A stretch of DNA of 64,000 bases, taken from the NCBI GenBank assembly GCA_017654935.2, contig CM065690.1, positions 12,437,862 through 12,501,861 on the forward strand, given 5' to 3'. The translations under genes were made by a program, and so were the position numbers. Of this stretch, positions 1-12,554 are shown piece after piece. The DNA is from Phymorhynchus buccinoides (Eukaryota > Mollusca > Gastropoda > Neogastropoda > Raphitomidae). The notes beneath the pieces are model-generated. The model made no database searches and had not been told where the DNA came from. It saw only the letters and a list, made by a program, of their open reading frames with translations. Numbering within the stretch: the first letter of the stretch is position 1; every line of letters starts with the position of its first letter.

Positions 1-156
1 TGAGCAGGCCACAGTGGTTCATCTGAGAACTTGCAAAGGGTAAGCCAACATTTTACATGGATACAGTTTACACAGATTTCCTGGATACTGAAATCACACA
101 GTTTTGTTACCCCCCTTCAAGCTTCTCCCCTCAATTTCCTGAAGTCCCTCCGGATC

Positions 157-184
157 TACAGTGGGACCTCCCTATTAAGACCTT
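157..184 (+). mobile_element. TATAAG-type MITE, one terminus only
   Basis: TACAGTGGGACCTCCCTATT, then AAGACCTT: the left terminal repeat of the family described at 2236-2398. Confidence 0.55.
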
Positions 185-285
185 CTTATTATTATTCCTT
201 TAACCATCCGCCTTCGTCGTGTTGAAGATAAGGAGGGCTCTTCGCATACGCTTAGCTAAAGCAAAGACTGTATACGGGGAAGATA

Positions 286-350
286 AGCATCCGGTCTCTT
301 TTCCCTATATGAGTAGTGAGGACAGAAACACTGGTTATGTCCCTTTGAAA
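286..350 (+). repeat. 65-bp dispersed repeat, mirrored at 25132-25200
   Basis: The segment containing CCCTATATGAGTAGTGAGGA and ACACTGGTTATGTCCCTTT recurs almost unchanged on the other strand at 25132-25200, downstream of PFN4. Too short to classify. Confidence 0.6.
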
Positions 351-951
351 CAGTACACATTTTACACATCGATAGGCCAGTTGAATTCTCCGTTCAAGTT
401 CCAGTCTGAGTTTTTGGATAGCCTCCACTGTGAAAAGTGTACTGTCCCCACTAACGATAACTCTATCACTGTATCAGCCCGGTTCGCCGAGCTCTTAAGT
501 AATCCATCTTACCCTTTTAGAATATCTTTGGTTAAAGTCATGTCAGGGTAGAGGGTCACATCAGGCTTGATTTTATGTCACGTCCAGGGTGTGATGAGTC
601 TTTTGTTGGCAGAAGGGTGGCTGGGTGAGGAGGGGGGGGGGGGACTAGTGGCAGACTGGGGAGGCGAAGAGAACAGTAAGGGGATGAAATGGGAGGGACA
701 TGAGGAGGGGGTAGAAGAGGGGGGAGGGGGGAGAGGGGAGTATTAAGACTCCCTCTGCTCTAGTCTAAGATTATATTTGACCCTCCCCCCCAAAAGAAAA
801 TGTCACCGATATTTCCACTCTTCATATCTGGACTATTGAGTGTCCAACTCCCTATCAAGCCCCAGGGATCAATCTTGTCACAGGACATCATAGGTCCTTT
901 GGCCAGTTCAAGGAAAATATAATAGGTCATCATATAGTAAAAAGCCAAGTG

Positions 952-1385
952 TCCGGGTGTGTGTGTGTCTGTCTGTCTGTCTGAAACACAAAACGGGCCT
1001 TATAATTCCGCCGTTTTTTGATCGAATCGATTCAAATTTGCTGTGAGCCCTAACGGGGCGATGGCAACGGCAACCGAGGCGGCCGTGTCATTTGCGCGGT
1101 TTGGCAAATGCGCGAAATGCGTATCCGCCGGCCTCTCGGCGCCCGTATCTCCGTTGTTTCTGGACCGATTGCCTTCGAATTTGGCAGGAAGATGACAGGG
1201 GATGGTGACTATCCGTGTACCAAACTGGAAGCGAATCGGTTCAGAAACGCGCGCGCTATATGACTCCGCCGTTTCTTAACCGAATCGCTTCAAATTTGCT
1301 GTACTCGGCGTTACCAGTACTTGGCGTTACCGTTACTAGGCGTTAACGTTACTAGGCGTTACTGGTACTCGGCGTTGCGCTAGTT
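952..1385 (+). repeat. GC- and CpG-rich island with a 16-bp degenerate tandem repeat
   Basis: From the (GTCT)n tract to GGCGTTGCGCTAG. Two related motifs TCCGCCGTTTYTTRACCGAATCG occur near 1008 and 1265, and GTTACTAGGCGTTA-type 16-bp units repeat 4-5 times at 1305-1375. Base composition is strikingly unlike the AT-rich flanks. No convincing ORF or known family; looks like a fragment of a larger repeat. Confidence 0.5.
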
Positions 1386-2124
1386 TTTATAAAACGACAA
1401 GTCAACATAAAATTTAAAAAAAGAAATACAACTTGAGCGCAAAAAAACCTGTTTTCTAGGACACTATGTTGCAATCAATCACATAGTTTCACAGACTGTA
1501 TACATGTTCAAAGAACGACATGAGAAAATGTTGTTGTTATTTTTTTGTTTTGCATGAGAAAAGTTAGTATACAGTACTATGTAATGTGATGCAGCGCACA
1601 TCAACATCCTTAAAGTTGCTGACAGACATGAAGTAAACATAGCAAGTCATATGACCTCTTGCCTGCAAAAACAATAGGTCATTTCAAAATTGTATCAGTC
1701 AATGACTGATGACCGGTGCTAAGAATAATCCCTGAAGCCCTCTCCATGTTATTATGACATTTGGCCGATTTTTGAAGTCTTAATTAATAGGGAGATTTCA
1801 CTGTATATTAATTACATCACACACCATTCAATACTGCTCCCGGAAGTCATCTGGGATCAGATTTTTCAGTTACATGAATTTAGCAAAAGTTTTTATTATT
1901 ATTTTTTATTGTATTACTAGATGGTTTAAGGTTTGGGTTAGGGATAGGGTTTAAGTTAGTGACGTATTAGTACCTAGGCTCAGTGTAGTATCAGTTTGAA
2001 AGGTTAAAAAAATACAAGTTCTAAACATTCACTGAAAACTTAACCTTGTCACGTTGACCAACGTCATTTTCCATAATGGTCAATTATATGCCCCCCCCCC
2101 CCCCCCCACCTCCCCCAAAAAAAT

Positions 2125-2215
2125 AATTGGGTAGGCGCTGCACTTGCGGAGACGCGCTCTCCTGGGGGAGAGCAGCCTGAATTTCATAGAGATAAGTCTC
2201 TGTGACTAGAAATAG
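2125..2215 (+). mobile_element. tRNA-derived SINE, 3' fragment
   Basis: Contains GACGCGCTCTCCTGGGGGAG, CCTGAATTTCATAGAG and CTCTGTGACTAGAAAT, matching the last 90 bases of the 53.8 kb SINE. Confidence 0.65.
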
Positions 2216-2235
2216 AATATACCAAATTTACCACG

Positions 2236-2398
2236 TACAGTGGTACCTCCCTTATAAGACCTTCAAAAATCATCCAAAACGAGGTCTTATAAGGGAGGGG
2301 TCTTATAAGGGAGGTAATTTTAATACTTACAAAGAAGGGCAATGTCTTAGAGAAGTAGGTCTTATAATGGGAGGTCTTATAAGGGAGGTTCCACTGTA
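2236..2398 (+). mobile_element. TATAAG-type MITE, compact 163-bp copy
   Basis: Bounded by TACAGTGG...CCTCCCTTATAAGACC and its inverted complement ending CCACTGTA; the outer TA looks like the target duplication. No coding capacity. TA targets and CAGTGGAACC-type ends point to the Tc1/mariner-pogo group (inference). Internal phrases: CTTACAAAGAAGGGCAATGT and AGAGAAGTAGGTCTTATAAT, the raw material of the arrays at 12.5-17.8 kb. Confidence 0.8.
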
Positions 2399-2879
2399 CA
2401 GTATCTGGAGGACTTTCAGTAGCAGTACTTACTGAATAATACATCTGTTATTACATCCGTGCCCCCCCCCCCCCCCCCCCCCCCCCCCACCCTCACTTAT
2501 TTGCTTTGTGGATCTTGTTCTTCTTCTTCATTGATTGCTCTGTCAGTTTCCTGTCATTTAATGAGCGCAGATGTGTCATGCTTGCTTGCCTCCGTTTCAA
2601 TGCTGTCCATTCATCTAGTCCTGCCTACCTCTCTGATCTCGTTCACCTGTACTCACCCTCCAGGTCAGGAGGAGGGTGAATGCAGCACATGCTACAACAA
2701 AAAAATGGGCTCTTCTTCCAGCCATAAGGCAGCCCTGTTCGCATCATAGATAAAAGATAGAACTGAGAGTAGAAAGCCTCTTATACTATAAGATGTGGCC
2801 AAGCAGATGCTACACACAGCTGATACATAATTCATTCTGATCCATTGATCTGGACTTGGATATATACTGCGGTGTGTGT

Positions 2880-2899
2880 GTCACTGTATACATGTGACT

Positions 2900-2935
<36 letters not shown>

Positions 2936-3096
2936 ACTGTATGTGTGTGTGTGTGTGTGTGCATGCATGCGTGAGTGTGTCTGTGAGTGTGTTCTTTTTC
3001 CATTTAGTTGCCAAAGTCATCTTTGACCATTATTGCGACCGAAAAGGGCGAAGAGGTTGAAAAAGAGAAAAACAAAAAGAGAGAGAGAGAGAGAGC

Positions 3097-3160
<64 letters not shown>
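2880..3160. repeat. (GT)n and (GA)n microsatellites
   Basis: (GT)n near 2905-2960 with interruptions, (GA)n 3078-3158. The (GA)n abuts the 3' end of the LINE relic. Confidence 0.9.
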
Positions 3161-3163
<3 letters not shown>

Positions 3164-3259
3164 GGTGGGTAGACAGCCAGACAACCGTCCAGACAAGGAC
3201 CGCTCAGCGGTACCCAGCATGAATTGATGCCAGCCCAACCACTGCCTACCCCAGGCTCT

Positions 3260-3835
3260 GGCGTTTGTTTAGTGCTCTGCCAGCAGCCTTCTAAAGAAGG
3301 CTTTGGCAGAAGAGGCCTGGACGGTTTCTGGAAGCAGGGCGTTCCATTCTCTGATGGCGCGGGGGAAGAAGGAGGCGCTGTGCTGCCGGGTGCGGCAGGG
3401 GGTCCTGCTGAACTGCTCGCTGTGTCCTCTTCTTGCCCTTGCAGCTAAGGGCTGCAGATCTCCGTGCCTGACATGGAGCTGACCTTTCAGGATTTTGTAG
3501 AAGATCGTGAGTCTTGTGGCGGCTCTTCGTTTCTGCAGTGTGGGCTAGATGTGGGATGGTAATCGCTCATGATGAAGCGTGCTGCTCTTCGCTGGACCTT
3601 TTCAATGTCGTTGATGTTATTCTGGGCAATGGGATCCCACACACTAGAGGCATGCTCAAGGTGGGGACGGACGAGAGTTTTGTACGTAGGCCTGTTCCTT
3701 AATGTATCTCTGGTTGGTCTTGAGGGCCCTTCTGATGAAGCTGAGGGTGTTGGCTTAGCCCACAACGGTGTTGATGTGGGTGTCCCACTTTCCATCATCC
3801 TGCAGCGTGACTCCTAGGTACTTGCTACTTGTGTA
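3260..3835 (-). mobile_element. Decayed non-LTR retrotransposon, 3' end of reverse transcriptase ORF
   Basis: On the - strand, pieces in shifting frames read KYLGVTLQDDGKWDTHIN, ANTLSFIRRALKTNQRYIKE, YKTLVRPHLEHASSVWDP, NDIEKVQRRAARFIMSDY and finally FFPRAIREWNALLPE with FRRLLAEH and TAA at 3271-3269. These are the conserved C-terminal blocks of jockey/CR1-type LINE reverse transcriptases. Stops and frameshifts mark it as dead; it is 5' truncated. The 3' end runs into the (CT)n/(GA)n tract near 3160. Confidence 0.85.
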
Positions 3836-5141
3836 CACATGCCTGTATGCATTATGCATGCATGTAAGTTTTTTGAAACTTTTAATTTATTTTTATGTAA
3901 GACACATAACAAATTTCTTTGTTGTTATTAATATTAGATTTAATTTTAATGCCAAGAAATTGGAAAAGATTAACATCACCACCATCACCACTCATAACAA
4001 TGATATCATCATCATTATCGATATATCGTCATGTAAAAATCATAACATCAGCAACAACAGATTTGTGTGTGTGAGGGTTGAAGGGGTACACCACACACAC
4101 ATGTAGACACACACATACATACACACACACACACACATATACGCGCACACACACAAACCTTACAGTGGTTTTGTTGGGCAGATCGCTTGAAAATGAATCA
4201 GTGCTCTGCAACTCTTCTATACCATCTGGGTTGTGAACATGCACGCTCCCACTCAGGCTTTTCACACACAGAAGCGAGCTCATGGTGCTGATGACAATGA
4301 CTAGGTCTAGAATACTCAATTACTTTTGACAAAGAATTAATTAGAACTGAATTAGATGACCACTTAATGAAGTTATTTTTTTCACTAAAGAGATTGTGTT
4401 CTGAACTTCCTAAAGCGTCAGCCTTCGAGGACAGGAAAATAAGGAAAATCACAAGTTCAAAACTGAAATCAGCCCTGCAAAAACATAAGGCAAGCTAGCC
4501 AGCTGATCAGATCAGATGCTAAGCTTGCTCAGTCAGGCTAAGCAAGTACTGTCACCGGCATAATAACTTGGCCTACTACTTTTTGACATGAGCAGTCTAC
4601 ATCGCGCAAAAAGACGTCACCTGGACACCTAAAGCTGGGTCCCCGAGTAAAAATTAACGCCGATATTTGTCTGAAATAGTTTGAAGGCTCTACCACTGCT
4701 CTTAAACGGTCATAGCCCCTGATGTTGAAGGCGTGGAAGTGAGCATTTTAAATGATTTGGCAGGCAGTTCGTTTTCGGATCTGCCTTGGTAACCAGGGGA
4801 CCTCACTCTGCCGAGTTTGTTGCAAACGCGGTACAGGGGAGATAACACGATTGTATGTTTGCATTGGAGACACACAAGTCCGGACTGACTCTAGAGACAA
4901 AATAATAACAAAAAGGTAATAAAGTGAAGATAAGTATGTTTTTAATTTCACGCCCAATCTATATGCTATTTACTGATTATTGAAGATTTGCTATGTACAT
5001 TTGACCTTTTCACAAAATTCTTTGTTGTTTCTTTTCAGTAAATAATAATTCACCCTGACACAGGGCCTGAGCCGGGTGAGGTTGATGACTGACACATACG
5101 TGACATAGTATGTGACATACACATTTGTATTAACACACACA

Positions 5142-5187
<46 letters not shown>

Positions 5188-5189
5188 AG

Positions 5190-5402
5190 GACTCACAGGG
5201 ACCAACATTTGGGGGTCTATGAAGTACTAAAATTATAAAGGACCCTTTAAAAGAATGTGCAGGGGGTCCCAGGGATGCACTAGAAAAATTCTTTTTTGGC
5301 ATTCGCAATGCCACTGGGACCCTCTATCCCGCCTCTAGGTCCCTCTATACTGTAAGTGAAGGAGTCCCTGAGACTCCTTGTTTTGCCAGACGATTGGGAG
5401 CC

Positions 5403-5440
<38 letters not shown>

Positions 5441-5782
5441 ACACACACACATTAGTGTGTGTGTGCATGCCGGCAAACACACACACACTTGCAGATGCAC
5501 GCACACACACACACACATTCAGCTCCTCTCTCTCTCTCCCCCCCCCTCTCTCTCTCTCTCTCTCTCATCTCCCCCCTCCCCCTCCCTTCTCCCCCCTCCC
5601 CCCTCCCCACTATTATCAAGGACCCCTTTAAAAGAATGTGCAGGGGGTCCCAGGGATGCATTAGAAAAAATATTTTTAGCATTCGCAATGCCACTGGGAC
5701 CCTCTATCCTGCCTCTAGGACCCTCTATGCTGTAAGTGAAGGAGTCCCTGGGACCCATTGTTTTGCCGGACGATTGGGAGCC

Positions 5783-5822
<40 letters not shown>

Positions 5823-5840
5823 TCAGCCTCTCTCTCTCTC

Positions 5841-5871
<31 letters not shown>

Positions 5872-6181
5872 ATCTCCCCCCTCTCCTCCTCTCTCCCCCC
5901 CTCCCCCCTCCCCACTATTATCAAGGACCCTCTAAAAGAATGTGCAGGGGGTCCCAGGGATGCATTAGAAAAAATATTTTTAGCATTCGCAATGCCACTG
6001 GGACCCTCTATCCTGCCTCTAGGACCCTCTATACTGTAAGTGAAGGAGTCCCTGGGACCCCTTGTTTTGCGGGACGATTGGGAGCCCTGCACACACACAC
6101 ACACACACACACAGAGTAGTGTGTGTGTGCGCGCCAGCATACACACACATACTTGCAGATGTGCGCACACACACACACATT

Positions 6182-6263
<82 letters not shown>

Positions 6264-6335
6264 CCCCCCTCCCTTTTCCCCCCTCCCCCTCCCCCCTCCC
6301 CCTCCCCCCCCCCCCCTCCCTTCCTTGGTCAATGC
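5190..6335 (+). repeat. Composite tandem repeat: dispersed unit plus (CA)n plus (CT)n
   Basis: Three near-identical blocks begin at about 5225, 5620 and 5930. Each contains AAAAGAATGTGCAGGGGGTC, GCATTCGCAATGCCACTGGG, GTAAGTGAAGGAGTCCCTG and GATTGGGAGCCCTGC, then (CA)n, (CT)n and a C-rich run ending CCACTATTATCAAGGAC. The non-simple part is the same family as the CLIC intron 2 array, inverted. Confidence 0.85.
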
Positions 6336-6339
6336 TATG

Positions 6340-6480
6340 GCCGGGTTCACATTAGACGCGTACAAGTCAGTTCCATACGGAAAACCCTAAATAAGTGGGA
6401 AGAAAGAAGGATAAAAGTTTACGCACGCGCAAATCTTTTCCCTTCTTTTTTTCACTTATTTATGGATTGCGCACAATGCA
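6340..6480 (+). repeat. Dispersed repeat shared with 63368-63455
   Basis: CGCAAATCTTTTCCCTTCTT...CACTTATTTATGGATTGCGC recurs inverted in the block 63368-63455 (GCGCAATCCATAAATAAGTG). Function unknown. Confidence 0.55.
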
Positions 6481-6969
6481 ATGGGTATTGTGTGTGTGGT
6501 GGTTGTTTTGTATCCCCTGTCACAAAACAGGCCCTTCATTGTGGAACAAAGTGCCATTTATTCCAAGCCTGTGATTTGTACACATAGTTGCTGTACACGG
6601 GCCATAATGTCTACAACAACGGGAGTGGTGTGAGATCAGAATGATCACTTACATATATATGTGTTTACTTTTGTCTGACACTTGTCTTAATGTGTAATGT
6701 ACATTATGTTCTTATCTTCTCTGAACAAAAAAGGCTTTATGTAAGGTTTATTTCATTGTATGTTGTACTCTTAAAAAAAAGACAAAGTTTTGAATTGTGT
6801 TTCCTTATAAACTAAAAGGAAATAGCAGGCTAAAGGCTAATTCATAAAGCCTATGTGCCATATATGATATGATCTGACATAAACATAGATCTATGCGAGC
6901 ATTATGTGCCAGCATGCACATGGATACACAACACACATACACACATGTGTGCATGCATGCAGACATACA

Positions 6970-8060
<1,091 letters not shown>

Positions 8061-8317
8061 GTGTGCACTAAATGCTTGCCCACATTCCAGCTAGTTCATA
8101 CAAATACAGGTACATGCATGGCCATGTAGAAATTGTTTTGATAGATCAAAAGGATTTAAAAAAAAAAGAGTCCTCATTAAAAAGAAAAAGAAAAAGAACT
8201 TCCCAAGTGATAAGAGCCGTATTTGCTTGCCCTACATAATATATAATGCTGCGGTGTATTTAGTGACACTGTATTAAACTCTGTTGACATTACTCTTTCC
8301 TACGAGATTAGTGGGTT

Positions 8318-8905
8318 TTTTGGCTCACTCGTGTTAACGTAAGTTAACACAAAGTGAGTAGAGTATGATAGTTGTTCGGTTGTGAGTCTGTGTGTTCGTG
8401 TGTGTGTGTGTGTGTGTGTGTGCGTGTGCGTGTATGTGTGTGTTGCGTCCATGGTCTAATCTCCAAACTTTAACGTTGGCATTTTCTCGGGAAATAGAAG
8501 GCATACATTGTTCAAACTTTGCACACACATAGATGTCTATGCAAGCTTTCAAACAATAATAATTCGAATAATTAAATACTTAAAACAACACTGTAAACAG
8601 ATAACAAACAGATGACATTTTAGATTAGTGGGTTAGAAAGTATTCAACAGGCAACATGAGTTAAGAAATTCATCAACACTGAAAGCCTCGATAGCTCATT
8701 GGTAGAGTGTCTGTCTGTCATGCCAATGGTTCCGGGTCTGATTCTCGGCATGGATATTTTTTATTTTTTATTTTATTTTTAAAGTTGTATCCTTTAACAA
8801 TAGTTTAATTTGTACTTCAAAATATTATTGGCAATCTTGTACTTTAGACACCCCCCTCAATCTTTGTTTGCTGTTGTCCCACATGCTCCTGTTCGAGTGA
8901 GCCTT
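8318..8905 (+). mobile_element. About 590-bp dispersed element with internal tRNA-like promoter
   Basis: Nearly the whole segment recurs inverted at 48575-49100. It begins near GGCTCACTCGTGTTAAC and ends near GTTCGAGTGAGCC, so the ends form a short inverted repeat (GGCTCACTCG). In the middle (8690-8755) is a tRNA-like head: TAGCTCATTGGTAGAG (A box) and GGGTCTGATTCTCGG (B-box-like). The 8.3 kb copy also carries a (GT)n tract. It may be a composite of a SINE inside a TIR element. Confidence 0.7.
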
Positions 8906-9787
8906 GAAGGCTTTGCTTCTTGTTTTTTTTTATGGAATGTCTCTGAAGATCGACCAATTGGCTCTCCTCAGATAGTTAGGTTCTTCCTAGATGTTACGAC
9001 GGAATGTACATACTGAAGAAAGCTTGCTTTTCTCACGTGACGATTGTCAAGTCTTCATATAGCAGGCAGTGCGGATTGAATGTATTGAAGTAGACTGGGT
9101 TTTTTTCCCTCTCAGATTCTTTAGTTTTCTTTGAAAATGATTATGCAGGTCTTCAACTGTTGTTTGGCTCTTCTGGAGTTGTACTGAAATACACTGTTTG
9201 TGTGTGTGTGGATTCATAGTTTGGCTTTGTGTGTGTGTGTGTTGGGTTTTTTTATACAGGAAAAAATCATGGAAGTGCTTTTGGCTTTTCTTTGATTAGC
9301 TGTATGGAATGTATTCTTCAAATACACTGGCTTCGGTTGGATTCATAGTTTGTTTTTCGTTGTGTTTTTTATAGAAAATTATTACAGAATCTTCTAAAGT
9401 GCATTAGCTTTTTCTTAGATTTTCAGATCTTTGATATAGATATAGATATAACGGGTAGTGAAGCGTTGTGACTGTAAGTGTGCCTTTTTCTTAAATTGCT
9501 GTGGGTTTTTTTTCATAGAAAATAATTATTATTACGGAATCTTCTAAAGTGCACTACATAGCTGTTTCTTAGATTTTCAGGTTTTTCATATATATATAGA
9601 GAGATATAACGGGTAGTGAAGCGTTGCTCCTTTTCCTTTAATTGCTGGGTGTGGTTTTTTAAAATTATAGATAAGTACTGGTTGTATGTTACCCAATTAC
9701 ATGCGGCTTTAAGTCAATGTCCTTGAAGCGCACTTAACTGGCCTTTTCTTTGACTAGCTGTTAAGTACTGGTTGTATAGTACCCAAC

Positions 9788-10138
9788 AATGTGCGCCTGT
9801 CTATGTCCTTTAACTATGGTTGTATAGTACCCAACAATGTGCGCCTGTCTATGTCCTTTAACTATGGTTGTATATTACCCAACAATGTGCGCCTGTCTAT
9901 GTCCTTTAACTATGGTTGTATATTACCCAACAATGTGCGCCTGTCTATGTCCTTTAACTATTATTACCCAACAATGTGCGCCTGTCTATGTCCTTTAACT
10001 ATGGTTGTATATTACCCAACAATGTGCGCCTGTCTATGTCCTTTAACTATGGTTGTATATTACCCAACAATGTGCGCCTGTCTATGAACTTTAACTATTA
10101 TTACCCAACAATGTGCGCCTGTCTATGTCCTTTAACTA
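9788..10138 (+). repeat. 48-bp minisatellite, about 8 units
   Basis: Unit: CAATGTGCGCCTGTCTATGT, then CCTTTAACTATGGTTGTATA, then TTACCCAA. Two units lack GGTTGTA (41 bp). Upstream 9400-9780 shows older, degenerate versions of a larger unit (ATTACGGAATCTTCTAAAGT, AACGGGTAGTGAAGCGTTG), so the locus has been duplicating at more than one scale. Confidence 0.9.
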
Positions 10139-10289
10139 TACTGGGCTTATTCCTTTTAATTGGCGTGTCTTATATTAACGAGTACTGGTTGTGTACACTA
10201 CCCAGTTATTATATGCAGATACTGTCATTATCAGTTCATTGGATTTTCTTCGATCCTCTAATTGTTATATCTTCCTAATAGGTAGTAAG

Positions 10290-10457
10290 TACAGTGGAAC
10301 CCCCCTTATAAGACCTCCCATTATAAGACTCCCTCCTACATGAGACCTACTTCTCTTCTTTGTAAGTATTAACATTACCTCCCTTATAAGACCCCTCCCT
10401 TATAAGACCTCATTTTAGATGATTTTTTGAAGGTCTTATAAGGGAGGTTCCACTGTA
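10290..10457 (+). mobile_element. TATAAG-type MITE, compact copy
   Basis: 168 bp, same ends (TACAGTGGAACC and GGTTCCACTGTA) and same internal phrases, inverse orientation to 2236-2398. Confidence 0.8.
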
Positions 10458-10482
10458 CAGCCATCCGTACTCTCTCAGACTT

Positions 10483-10793
10483 CAGGGCCGGACCAAGTGA
10501 TTCTTAAGGGGGGGGGGGGGGGGGGGGGGGGGGGGTGTCAGGGGGGGGGGGGCGGGGGTTCCAGGGGGCTGCATAGGGTTTCGGGTTAAGGGGCAATGCC
10601 CCTTTTTGTTTTTACGGGGGGGCCTGGGGCCCAGGGGGTGAAGCAAATTTTGTGATTATTAAGGCAAAAATTGAACCATTTTCTTACTTTTCACCCTTGC
10701 ATAAGGTACAGTACACGCTTAGGGCTGAGGGGGGGGGGGGGGGGGGGTTCCGGAAACCAAGACCCCCCCCCCCCCCACCTAGATCCGGCCCTG
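10483..10793 (+). mobile_element. CAGGGCCGGACC-ended MITE
   Basis: Left CAGGGCCGGACCAAGTGATT, right AGATCCGGCCCTG; inside are long G and C runs. A second copy spans 16044-16442 (right end GGTACGGCCCTG), and a degenerate fragment lies at 51330-51430. Confidence 0.65.
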
Positions 10794-10907
10794 AACTTAG
10801 AGACTATAGATGTAGCAGCTACGGCCGGAGGGGGGGGGGGGGTGCTGCTGCTATTCCTGGCAAGCTGGGCCAGAATTTGTTTGTAGTGGAGAAATCTTAG
10901 GTATTAG

Positions 10908-11293
10908 GTACTTTATAGTCACAGAGGCATCTCTGTGAAAATTCGGGTTGCTCCCACCTGGAGAGCGCGTCGCAGCCAGAGGTGCGCCACCCTTTTTTTT
11001 TTTTGTTTTTTTTTTGCATGCGATTTTTGTGTGTGATTGATGAGGAAGGAAAGGGTGTGTGTGTGTGTAAATTTTGACCAGATGACAACTTTTTCATTGC
11101 CACTGGGTTTAATGTTTGCTAAGTGCATCAGGGCACACGGGACCTTGGTTTATCGTCTCATCCGAAAGACTCCACATTCAGACCGTAAGGCCTAGTGCAA
11201 AGTGAGTGAGAGGAAAAATCCCCTGTACCCAGGTTCGAACTCGGGTTTACTTGACACGAAGCGAACGTGTTACCACTGTGCCACTCTTGCCAC
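10908..11293 (-). mobile_element. tRNA-derived SINE, copy 2
   Basis: Inverse-oriented copy of the 53.8 kb SINE, complete from the head (B box read on + strand as CAGGTTCGAACTC near 11230) to the GTGACTATAAAGTACC end near 10910. The body carries a long T/A run near 10990. Confidence 0.85.
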
Positions 11294-11469
11294 GGGTACA
11301 TTACCCACTCTCTCGACTAGAGTGATTTGAGGACAGATGGCGTCATAGGGAAGGTTTCGGCAAAGGCCAACCAATCCCTTTGGCTACAGCACTACTATAT
11401 ATATATACAGCCAGTGCAAATGCTCCCTAGTTTGAGAGTCAGAATCTTAACGTGTAATGATAGTAGTTG

Positions 11470-11783
11470 TTGTTATTGTTGTTGTTCCCTGGCTTAACGA
11501 CTCCAGGGATCATCCCAACAGCTGGAGAGCACTTGAACAATTCAGTACAAATGCACACCAGCTAGGGATGAGAACATTACGTGTGTGACCGTTTTTGATT
11601 ACCCCACCATGTGGGCAGCCACACTCCGTCTTCGGGGGATTTTAGACTGATGATGTTATGCTTAGGAGCTTGTCATGGCTAAAATAAGACAATCCCCGCA
11701 CAACCATTCAGAGCATAACAACATTTTGATGTAGCCTTGGCGTTCTAGCTTATGTCAACTGGTCTGACACAGCCTCATGCCAA
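11470..11783 (-). mobile_element. (CAA)n-tailed retroposon, second copy
   Basis: Shares CTGGCTTAACGACTCCAGGG, GATCATCCCAACAGC, the ATTACGTGTGT block and the TGATGATGTTATGCT block with the 15.0 kb copy; (GTT)n at its left end is the tail read on the opposite strand. Confidence 0.75.
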
Positions 11784-12048
11784 GGCAGTAAAGGTAGTAG
11801 TAAATAGCTAAACACCTTGTTGACTGAAACCTGCCAACAGCTTGTGTTGAGCCAGGTATATGTACGACATATAGAGGCCCAGCCACACTGCATACGATTC
11901 GACCCCAATACGATACGATTGTGACGATGTCTGTGTGAGGCATGATTCACGTGAAATACTTCCCGTCTAAAAATAATTCTACGATTTTTCGTTCACTATA
12001 TACTCATACATAGCAGACTCCAATACACGAATCATATAAAATGTCTGA

Positions 12049-12447
12049 TACAGTGAGTAGAACCTCCCTTATAAGACCTTCAAAAATCCTCCCAAATGAG
12101 GTCTTATAAGGGAGGGGTCTCAATAGGGGGGTAATTTGAATACTTACAAAGAAGGGCAATGTCGACGAAAATGGTGTTTTACGTCCTCTTGGTCTGAATC
12201 AGACACATATGGGACATTTGTAAATACAAATATGGTGGGAACAATACTGGAGGCAATGCCCGGAGGCAGTACAAAACCAGTAAAGTCCCGATTTTTTAAA
12301 ATTAATACAGATAGGTGTAGCGGTGACCACGCCTCGGTTAAACCTCATCGGCTATGGTACCGCCACAAGTAAGTCTCTCATTAGAAGGGCAATGTCTCAG
12401 AGAAGTAGGTCTTATATGGGAGGTCTTATAAGGGAGGTTCCACTGTA
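12049..12447 (+). mobile_element. TATAAG-type MITE carrying a SINE insertion
   Basis: Left end TACAGTGAGTAGAACCTCCC, right end GGTTCCACTGTA; interrupted by the SINE-like retroposon at 12165-12382 with its 14-bp duplication. Confidence 0.75.
12165..12382 (-). mobile_element. Short retroposon (SINE-like) with 14-bp target duplication
   Basis: Inserted in a TATAAG-type MITE; the host phrase AGAAGGGCAATGTC occurs directly on both sides, a 14-bp duplication typical of LINE-mediated retroposition. On the - strand it starts GTACCATAGCCGATGAGG, matching a pol III A box, and continues CGTGGTCACCGCTACACC. Two further copies: 15548-15738 (- strand) and 58645-58840 (+ strand). Confidence 0.7.
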
Positions 12448-12554
12448 TTGACAAAACCAAGGTATTTGATCAGATTCGTGTAGGATATGTACGGGTAACC
12501 ACAAATATAGTGACCATAGCTGTACAGTGGAACCTCCCATATAAGACCTCCCAT

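Noticed and set aside
219..551. 110-codon + strand open frame at the window start
   Set aside because: It crosses a 65-bp dispersed repeat also present at 25.1 kb, shows no domain, and has no supporting splice or codon pattern.
8690..8760. Possible tRNA gene in GATAGCTCATTGGTAGAG
   Set aside because: Degenerate B box, no matching acceptor stem, and the whole segment is part of a 590-bp dispersed repeat.
9791..10278. Repeating frame MRLSMSFNYGCILPNNV
   Set aside because: 48 is a multiple of three, so a minisatellite frame stays open by arithmetic; no signal or domain features.
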